Both the position numbers and the translations under genes were made by a program. A model generated the notes under the pieces. That model made no database searches, had not been told where the DNA came from, and was given only the letters and a program-made list of their open reading frames with translations. DNA of 64,000 nucleotides from an uncultured Rhodospirillales bacterium (lineage in GTDB: Bacteria > Pseudomonadota > Alphaproteobacteria > Azospirillales > Azospirillaceae), in contig CAIYNU010000023.1 of the NCBI GenBank assembly GCA_903927615.1, forward strand, positions 48,529-112,528. The letters are read 5' to 3'. Of this stretch, positions 9,021 through 16,439 are shown piece after piece; within the stretch, counting starts at the first letter, position 1, and each line of letters begins with the position of its first letter.

Positions 9021-11900
9021 CTAGATCGACAGATAGCTGGTGATGGCGCCGTCGTGCTGCCGGATCGGCGACACCAAGGCCAGCTCGAGACAGTCTTCGC
9101 CGGTTTTGCGCCGATTGTGGAATTCACCCCGCCAGGGTTCGCCCTGTTTCAAGGCGCTGGCGAGTTGGCGGTATGTTTCTGTGGGGGTTCGGCCGGAGGC
9201 CCGAAAGTTCGGATTGCGGCCGAGTGTTTCCTCGCGACTGTAGCCGGTGATGCGCGTGAACGCCTCGTTCACATAGTCGATCCGATGATCCAAGTCGGTG
9301 ATGATGATGCTGGTCGGGCTTTGATCCACCGCCAGCGACAGCTTGCGGAGGGCCTGCCGGGTTTCCACCTGTTCGGTGATGTGTTCCGACATGGTGACGA
9401 TGCCGCCAAGCTCACCGCTATCTTTGTACCACGGGTGGATCGCCCAACGGAGCCAGTCGGTTCGGCCATCGAGCCGATGGAAGGCATCTTCGTCGCAGGT
9501 CTCGCTGGCCCCCGCGAGGCAACGGCGATGAATCTCCTTCCACCGTTCGGGAATCTCGGGAAAAACCTCGTAATGGCTTTTGCCGACGATGTCTTGCAGG
9601 TCCAAGTGATAATCAGATAACCAACGTCGGCTGGCGAACAGGTAACGCATGGCGGTGTCGAACATGGCCAGGGCCGCCGGAGCATGCTCGATGAAGAGGC
9701 GCAGTTTCATCTCGCTTTCGCGGAGTGCCCGTTCGATGCGGTTATGGGCGATCCGCAGGCGCAGGGTGCTGATGCCGTCGGCAACGTCTGTGGCCACCTC
9801 TCTCAGCAGGTCGATGTCCTCATCGGGAAAGGCGGCCCTTTCGGCGGAATAGATGGTCAGGGCGCCCAAGACCTCGGCCCCGGCAATCAGCGGCAGGGCG
9901 ATCGACGAATGATAGCCGCGCTGAAGAGCGTCGTCCCGCCAGGGCTGAAGCCGGTTGTCGCCGTCCATGTCCTGGCAGACCACCGCCTCGCGGGTCCGGA
10001 TCGCGGTTCCGGTTGGGCCGCAGCCGTGTTCGTCGTCGGCCCAGGTGATGGCGGCGCGCTCCAGATAGCCGTGGTCCAACCCGGCCGTAGCCATCGGCAA
10101 GACCCGTCGGGCGCCGTCGGGCTCGGCGTAACCGACCCACACCATGGTGTGGCCACAGATGGCGACCACGTTCTGGCAAACGGTCTCGAGATACGATCGC
10201 TCGTCGTTGGCGTTGAGCAGGGCGACTGTGCTGGCGCTGCGGGTGCGCAGCAGGCGGTTGGCTTTGGCGAGGGCGACTTCGGTCTGCTTGCGTCCGGTCA
10301 CGTCATGCAGATAGCCATGCCAGAGAATACTGCCGTCGGGTTCCCGTTTGGGCACGGCGTGCCCCTCGATCCGGCGTTCCCCCTTGTTCGGATGCCGGAA
10401 GCGGAAGTCGTCGCGCCACGGCGTCAGGGTCCGGGCGGACTCGGTTACCGACACCATGACCCGCTCGGCGTCCTCCGGCGGCATCCTCGAAAAGATCGGA
10501 CCCGCGTCTTCGGCGACGTCGTCCGGAGCGAGGCCGCAGAGATCGGACAGCGCCGGGCCGGCAATCGGCATGGAGGTCCGACCGTCCGGATGCAAACGGA
10601 AGGAATAGATCAGCCCCGGCACCGATGTGGCGACCTTGGCCAGGCGGTCCCCGAGTTCACCCTGGACCAACAGGTCGCGCAGGCGCTGCTGCCGCCAGGC
10701 CATGACCAGGAACAGGCCGATCACCGTGAGTCCCGCCAGAACCAGTGCGGCACACACCCCGGCGGCGGTCCGTACGCCTGAGTACACCTCCTGCTGATCG
10801 ATCTTGGCAACCAACATCCAGGGCGTTCCTGCGATCGGTCGGATCGCGGTGAGCACCGACTGCTCCCGATAATCCACCCCATGATAAATACCCGCTCCCA
10901 GCGTCAAACCTTGGATCGCGGGGACATCCATCCGACTGAGCGGTATTCGTAGGGTCATTGGCGCATCGGTTCGATGGCGTAACGGGGAAAGGAACAACGC
11001 ATCGTTGCCGTCGCGGCGGACGATCAGAGTCTCGCCGCTGGTGGTTGCCGTCGGCCACGACCCGAGCATCGGAAACAGGTTGCGCGTCGGATCGATGCTT
11101 AGGGCGACCACGCCGATAGCGGGCCGTTCGGGCAGACGGGCGTCCCGGATCGGCGCCACCAGGGCGAGCCGGATCGGTTCCGCGGGGGCCGCACGATGCA
11201 GGTCAAGCAACACCGGCTCGGATTGGCCAAGAGCCTGCCGGGCGGCGGCTTGCAAGTCCCGGTCATCCTGATCCGCATCCCCGGTGCGGACGATGACCCG
11301 GCCGTCCAGACCCAGCACCTTGGCACCGGCATAGCCGTAGGCTTTCATGGACACGTCCATGCGGAGCGCAAGCTGGCTTCTGAGGGTCTCGTCGGGCCTG
11401 GCCAGGTATTTGGCCAGGGCGTCGATGAAGAATGGGCCGTTGCCCGCGACCAGGATGTCGCCGCGGCGCTCGGCGAGCCAACTCTCGATCTGGTCCTTCT
11501 TGAACGCCGCGATGGCCCCGAGCCGCTCGTTCTCCGTCTGGCGGATCGAGTTCGCCACGACGGCGTAGACCGACACTCCGATGAGAACCACGAACAGCGA
11601 CGGGGCCAGGCAGTGAACCCAGCGTAACCCGGGGCGGCACGGCGCTGCCGACGCGATCGTCGGGGCCGTCGCCGGCACCTGTCGGCGGGGGGCGGGTTTC
11701 AGCAGCAGGACCAGGAGAAGCGAGGTCACGGCGACCAAGCCCCAGCCCTTCAAGGTTCCGACCAGAGCACTTCCGGCGGGATCCAGGGAAAGAAGGGCAG
11801 GGAGTTGGTCGGCGATTACATTCCACAGGCCGGCACCGGCCGCATAGACGCCGACCAATCTCAGGTTCGGAATCCTTGACGCCGTCTCGGGCTCAATCAT
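9021..11900 (-). CDS. N-terminal part of the same sensor kinase: membrane/Cache sensor plus PAS-GAF-PAS-PAS, ending at an in-frame TAG
   Basis: TM region, extracellular sensor, GAF (FPDEDIDLLREVATDVADGISTLRLR), PAS repeats; ends mid PAC motif at SYLSI-TAG-EDITEKRRIEEELTRHQLHLEEL. Confidence 0.85.
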   Translation of the reverse strand: MIEPETASRIPNLRLVGVYAAGAGLWNVIADQLPALLSLDPAGSALVGTLKGWGLVAVTSLLLVLLLKPAPRRQVPATAPTIASAAPCRPGLRWVHCLAPSLFVVLIGVSVYAVVANSIRQTENERLGAIAAFKKDQIESWLAERRGDILVAGNGPFFIDALAKYLARPDETLRSQLALRMDVSMKAYGYAGAKVLGLDGRVIVRTGDADQDDRDLQAAARQALGQSEPVLLDLHRAAPAEPIRLALVAPIRDARLPERPAIGVVALSIDPTRNLFPMLGSWPTATTSGETLIVRRDGNDALFLSPLRHRTDAPMTLRIPLSRMDVPAIQGLTLGAGIYHGVDYREQSVLTAIRPIAGTPWMLVAKIDQQEVYSGVRTAAGVCAALVLAGLTVIGLFLVMAWRQQRLRDLLVQGELGDRLAKVATSVPGLIYSFRLHPDGRTSMPIAGPALSDLCGLAPDDVAEDAGPIFSRMPPEDAERVMVSVTESARTLTPWRDDFRFRHPNKGERRIEGHAVPKREPDGSILWHGYLHDVTGRKQTEVALAKANRLLRTRSASTVALLNANDERSYLETVCQNVVAICGHTMVWVGYAEPDGARRVLPMATAGLDHGYLERAAITWADDEHGCGPTGTAIRTREAVVCQDMDGDNRLQPWRDDALQRGYHSSIALPLIAGAEVLGALTIYSAERAAFPDEDIDLLREVATDVADGISTLRLRIAHNRIERALRESEMKLRLFIEHAPAALAMFDTAMRYLFASRRWLSDYHLDLQDIVGKSHYEVFPEIPERWKEIHRRCLAGASETCDEDAFHRLDGRTDWLRWAIHPWYKDSGELGGIVTMSEHITEQVETRQALRKLSLAVDQSPTSIIITDLDHRIDYVNEAFTRITGYSREETLGRNPNFRASGRTPTETYRQLASALKQGEPWRGEFHNRRKTGEDCLELALVSPIRQHDGAITSYLSI

Positions 11901-12087
11901 CCCGCGTTCCTCCCGACAGGGCAGGCATCGGCAGCATGCTGTCCCGGCCCCCTACCGGCAACGGGTCATGGTGAGGGCTCGCCGGGATCAGACGCTGCGG
12001 CAGATGCGTCAACCGGCTGCACAGGGCCTCGTCTCCCCCGGCGGAAGCCCCGATGGCGACCATCGGAAACCCAGAGTCCATCACCAA
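11893..12087 (-). pseudogene. Vestigial CheB methylesterase N-terminal fragment
   Basis: FPMVAIGASAGGDEALCSRLTHLP matches the CheB (V/I)xIGASAGGxEAL motif, then similarity is lost; 64 aa. Confidence 0.5.
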
Positions 12088-12144
12088 ACCGCTCCTTTCC
12101 GAAGGTCCAGGCCAGCCTGGTGGGCCACGTCAGGTTATGTGACA

Positions 12145-12191
12145 GGAGCGCGGGCGTCTCGCCCGCCTTGTGGCCGGGACCGTCGCACTCC
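12145..12191. repeat. Palindromic repeat GGAGCGCGGGCGTCTCGCCCGCC... (copy 2)
   Basis: Same core and flanking GGCCGGGAC...CTCC as 1091-1141. Confidence 0.65.
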
Positions 12192-12255
12192 CCGATGCCA
12201 TGCCGTTTAAGATGACTCGGACCACTGAACCAGTTCCTGTGCCGCTCAATGAGGG

Positions 12256-15200
12256 TTAATGCCCGTGCCTTTCTGGTGCATCTTGGAATCCGTCCGGGGT
12301 CGGGTCGGCAGCCGGGTTGGGCGGCGGCTTCGCCAAGCCCGGGGCGGATGGGAGCGCCTCGATCAGGCGCCGGACGGTGTTGAGGATTGTGGATGGTGGG
12401 CATGGTTTCAGCAGGAAGTCGCAGCCCGCGGCGGCGGCGGCGGCGGGTTGGGCGTCGCCGGTCAGCAGCAGGGCGGGAATCCGCCAGCCGCCGATCCGGC
12501 GAATGGTCTCGATGCCCTCCAGCCCCGAGGCGGCCCCGGGCAGGCGATAATCGCTGATGATCAGGTCGAATGGCGCCACCAGGAATGTCGCAGGCGAAAC
12601 CGCACTGTCGGCGACGCTGACCCGGTAGCCGCAGTCGGTCAAGACCATCTCCAGCGCCTTGGCCTGGATCGGGTCATTCTCGATCACCAGAATATGGGCC
12701 GGTCGGCTGGGCGTGGGGTCAGCCGGCCCGGTCCCGCCGGCGGGTTGGTGCGCGTCGGGCGGGTGGTGGTTGGGCCCGGCCACCAAGGGCACCTGGAGCG
12801 CGAACACCGAGCCCCGGCCCGGTGCCGAGCGCAGGGACAACCGATGGCCGAGCAGGTCGGCGGTGCGGGAGGCGATGGCCAGTCCTAACCCCTGGCCTTT
12901 GGTCGGGCAACGCTCGGCGTTTTCAAGCTGATGGAACTCCTCGAAGATCAGGTGCTGCTGGTCGGCTGAAATACCCCGGCCAGAATCGCGAACCTCGATC
13001 CGGAGATGGTCGCGGCGCCGCCGGATCGCGACCAAAATCCAGCCGTAATCGGTATATTTGATGGCATTGATCACCAGATTGCGCACGATGCGCCCGAGCA
13101 GGACCGGATCGCTGTCGGTCCAACAGGACTGGACCCACAGCTTGATCAGCAGTCCTTTGCCGTCGGCGGCAGCCGAGGTCTCGTTGACGATGTTCGAGAG
13201 CAGGGCGTCAAGACTCAGCACTTGCCGTTTCACCGACACTTTTCCGAGTTCCAGGGCGGCCAAGTCCATCAGGCGGGACAACATTCCTTCGGCGTTCTCC
13301 AGGGCATCGCCGACTTTGGCCAGAAGATCGGCTTGCTCTGGGCATTCGGCACGCGAGGCCGCGACATGGAGCAACAGGCGCTGGGCCATCATCGGCTGGC
13401 GCAAATCGTGACTGAGCGCGGCCAGGAAGCGCGTTTTCTCGGCGTTGGCCTCCTCGGCGGCCAATTTGGCGGCGCGCAGGTCGGCATTGGCGGCCTTTTG
13501 TTCGGTGATATTCTCGGCAAACAGGATGATGCCGCCGATCCGCGTCGGTGCCGCGAACCACGGCCTGATCTCCCAACGCACCCAGTCCAGGCGGCCATCG
13601 GCGCGCGGGAACGGCTCTTCTTCGCAGCGCAGGGTTTCCCCGGCCAGGCAGCGCCGGAGAATGGCCCGCCAGTGGTCCGGGACTTCGGGAAAGACGTCGA
13701 AATGGTTGCGGCCGACCAGATCATAAGTGCCGAGCCGGTAGTCGTCGACAAAGCGCCGGCTGACCGCGAGATAGTGCAGGTCGTTGTCAAGCATGGCGAT
13801 GCCGGCAGGGGCGCCTTCGACGAACAGTTGAAGCATATCCTTCTGGGCGCGCAGGGCCGCCTCGAGCTGTTTTCGTTCGGTGGCGTCGAGGAACGCACCG
13901 ACGGCGCCATAGACCGCGCCATCCGGAGTCCGCAGCGGACTGGCGTTGCCGATCAACGTTTTCACCGTTCCATCGGCGAAGACGATCTCGCTTTGCCAAT
14001 CGCGAACTTCGGTGCCGCGGGCGGCCGTTTGCATTGGTAGGTTGCGAGTATTGAGTTCCATCCCATCCCGAAACACCCGGAACGAGGCCACACGCTGGTT
14101 TTTCTCCGCGCTCAACGAGAGATTGTCAAGCCGCGAAACCCCGAAATAGCGTTCGGCAAAGACATTGCCGACGATCGATCGGCAGTGACGATCCCGTGCG
14201 ATCAGGACCACCGCCGGAACCGCGTTCATCACGGTCTCGATGTCGGCCTGGAGCCGTTGCGCCTCCTTGGCCCGTTCCAGCGCCTGTTCACGGGCGTTTT
14301 CCAGATCGTGGTTGGCGACCCGCAGGGTCTCGGCGACCCGTCGTTCGGCGGTCGCCATCAGCCTTCCGAAGCGATGTCCCAGCAGCATGACGCCGAACCC
14401 GGCGATCAGCATGGCTAACGCAGCCCCCACGGCCAGTTCTTGCGCCCGCTCCGTCAAGACCGCATCGAATGCCTCCCGGCGGACTCCCACCGTCACCGAC
14501 CATCCGATTTTCTTGGATATGACCATCACCTGCCGATATTCCCGACCGTCGGGCGCGACGTCAAGGAAGAGACCGTCTTTCCCGGCGGTGGCTTGCCGGC
14601 GGGTGCTGGCCGAGGCCGGTTGCGCCACCAAGTTCGGGTCGTCGGTGGAACTGGCGACAATGTTGAGGTGTCGGTCGTAGACCGTGATCAGGGTGCCTTC
14701 GGACGGTTTCTGGTTCTTCAGGATTGCTGCGATGCTGGCCGGGCTGACCGCAGCGGCCAGGACCAGGGCGACCTGATTGTTGCGGAACACCGGCACCCGG
14801 AGCACCATGATCGGGGTGGGCCAGACCATGCCGCGCGCCAGGATCCGGCCGATCTTCGGTTGGCCGGTGCGCACCACTTCCAGCACCGAGTCCGGTTCGA
14901 GCACGGGCCTCGGTTCCGCCGTGGAGGCGATGGCGGTGTTGAGAAGTTGCCGCCGCGCTTCGGCGTCGGTGACCGCGACGACCGGCCAATCGCCGTGGGC
15001 CGCGGCAAAGGTCCGCGCCTGATCGTGGAACGTGGCCCAATCGCCGGCCTGGAGGGCCGGGGTGGTGGCGAGGCCCTGAAGTGTTCTTAACTCCGCGTTC
15101 AGTTCGGCATCAATGGCGGAGAGCAGTACCCGGGCCATCGCCCTGTAGCTCTGCTCCAACGCCGACCGGGTATCGGCCACGACGGTCACGGTTACATAGG

Positions 15201-15336
15201 CGGCAAAGCATAGAATCGGCAAAGCTGCCGCCGCGGCGATGCTCCAACTGAAGCCGGAGAAAAGCATCGTCAGGCGGTTCCTGAAGCTAATGGCGTCACT
15301 CTTTCCCAGAGCCCACTCCTTGAACAGAGCCGTCAT
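12256..15336 (-). CDS. Hybrid sensor histidine kinase (Cache-PAS-PAS-HisKA-HATPase-REC)
   Basis: FLAALSHDLRQPMMAQRLLLHVAASRA, GQGLGLAIASRTADLLGHRLSLRS, receiver HILVIENDPIQAKALEMVLTDCGY...DLIISDYRLPGAASG. Confidence 0.92.
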   Translation of the reverse strand: MTALFKEWALGKSDAISFRNRLTMLFSGFSWSIAAAAALPILCFAAYVTVTVVADTRSALEQSYRAMARVLLSAIDAELNAELRTLQGLATTPALQAGDWATFHDQARTFAAAHGDWPVVAVTDAEARRQLLNTAIASTAEPRPVLEPDSVLEVVRTGQPKIGRILARGMVWPTPIMVLRVPVFRNNQVALVLAAAVSPASIAAILKNQKPSEGTLITVYDRHLNIVASSTDDPNLVAQPASASTRRQATAGKDGLFLDVAPDGREYRQVMVISKKIGWSVTVGVRREAFDAVLTERAQELAVGAALAMLIAGFGVMLLGHRFGRLMATAERRVAETLRVANHDLENAREQALERAKEAQRLQADIETVMNAVPAVVLIARDRHCRSIVGNVFAERYFGVSRLDNLSLSAEKNQRVASFRVFRDGMELNTRNLPMQTAARGTEVRDWQSEIVFADGTVKTLIGNASPLRTPDGAVYGAVGAFLDATERKQLEAALRAQKDMLQLFVEGAPAGIAMLDNDLHYLAVSRRFVDDYRLGTYDLVGRNHFDVFPEVPDHWRAILRRCLAGETLRCEEEPFPRADGRLDWVRWEIRPWFAAPTRIGGIILFAENITEQKAANADLRAAKLAAEEANAEKTRFLAALSHDLRQPMMAQRLLLHVAASRAECPEQADLLAKVGDALENAEGMLSRLMDLAALELGKVSVKRQVLSLDALLSNIVNETSAAADGKGLLIKLWVQSCWTDSDPVLLGRIVRNLVINAIKYTDYGWILVAIRRRRDHLRIEVRDSGRGISADQQHLIFEEFHQLENAERCPTKGQGLGLAIASRTADLLGHRLSLRSAPGRGSVFALQVPLVAGPNHHPPDAHQPAGGTGPADPTPSRPAHILVIENDPIQAKALEMVLTDCGYRVSVADSAVSPATFLVAPFDLIISDYRLPGAASGLEGIETIRRIGGWRIPALLLTGDAQPAAAAAAGCDFLLKPCPPSTILNTVRRLIEALPSAPGLAKPPPNPAADPTPDGFQDAPERHGH

Positions 15337-15498
15337 ACCGTGCCCCTATTATAACGGGTTCCGTTCATCATCAAGGGTTTGAGCGCGGCGCGTTCCGGGA
15401 CCGTTTACCAATCCCGTAAAGTGCAGGCGCAGGAATGTAATTGATATCTTAAGATGTGCCATTCGGCTTCCTTTTTTTCGTCCACCTCGGGTGCCGGC

Positions 15499-16275
15499 TC
15501 ACTCGAGGACACCCTCGAGGGTACCCTCCAGGATCGCGCGAATCGCCTGGATTCGGTTGCGCACGCGGAGTTTGCCATAAGCATGGCGGAGATGGAGTTT
15601 GACCGTCACCTCTTCGATCTTCAACTGCCGTGCGATTTCTTTGTTGGTATTGCCATGGGCGAGGCACTGCAAAACATCGATTTCGCGCGGGGTTAAACCG
15701 TTACGCTGTCGACTCGGTTTGTCGGTTAGACGCGTATCAGGCGGCGATGCCGGAAATGCCGGACGCAGGTCGGTGGCGGCACCGGCATTCACGCCCGAAG
15801 GCATCGATCCAATCCGAAGGTCCGGCACGAACCGGGTTCCGCCGATCATCAATCGGACGGCATGATAGATGACGTTGGGAGATAGGGTCTTCGGCACGAA
15901 ACCGAGACAGCCACGGTCCATCAGGGTGCGGGCCAACTGGCTGTCGGTCTGTCCGGAGAGTATCGCGATCCGCACGTCATGGTGCCGGTTGATGAAGTCA
16001 GCAACTCTTTCGACGGTGGCTAGGCCGGGCATATCGAAGTCGATCAGCACCAAGTCGGGGGCAGGATGGCTCCCCAAGGCCGACTCCAGTTCGGAAATGG
16101 CGGTAAAGCCCGTGACGTCGGTTCCCGTGATAGGCAGTCGCTCGAACATGAGCTTGATCGAGGTCAGGATCAACGGATGATCATCAGCGACAAAGATCCG
16201 TATCTGTGCCTTCTCGCTAAGCCGATTGAACGAAGTCGTCCGTGCGATTAGAGCTGTTTCGGTAAATAATGTCAT
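15499..16275 (-). CDS. LuxR/NarL-family response regulator
   Basis: REC IRIFVADDHPLILTSIKLMFERL...DLVLIDFDMPGL plus HTH LTPREIDVLQCLAHGNTNKEIARQLKIEEVTVKLHLRHAYGKLRVRNRIQA. Confidence 0.92.
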   Translation of the reverse strand: MTLFTETALIARTTSFNRLSEKAQIRIFVADDHPLILTSIKLMFERLPITGTDVTGFTAISELESALGSHPAPDLVLIDFDMPGLATVERVADFINRHHDVRIAILSGQTDSQLARTLMDRGCLGFVPKTLSPNVIYHAVRLMIGGTRFVPDLRIGSMPSGVNAGAATDLRPAFPASPPDTRLTDKPSRQRNGLTPREIDVLQCLAHGNTNKEIARQLKIEEVTVKLHLRHAYGKLRVRNRIQAIRAILEGTLEGVLE

Positions 16276-16439
16276 CGCTAACCCCATTTTGTTGATCGTT
16301 CGTATCGGCAAATGGCCAGCTGATCGGTGGTCGGGCGCTGGCGACATTTGGTGTGTTTGGCGTTTTTCGCTCTTTTAGATGTGCTCGCCAGTGTGCCCGC
16401 CAGTGTGCTGATCGATGCTCCGGCCCACCGCGATGGTGG

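Noticed and set aside
7623-9620. 665-aa plus-strand ORF antisense to the giant kinase
   Set aside because: GC-rich antisense artefact; the minus strand has unmistakable PAS/HisKA content.
15499-15540. CTCGAGGGTACC-like restriction-site cluster at the end of the LuxR regulator, suggesting a cloning junction
   Set aside because: It lies inside a continuous ORF end (EGTLEGVLE) with normal flanking sequence; coincidental sites from short codon repetition.
16385-16415. Short tandem GTGTGC(C/T)CGCCA units as a possible CRISPR or iteron array
   Set aside because: Only two to three imperfect 10-12 bp units with no spacers; too short for CRISPR and not convincing as iterons.
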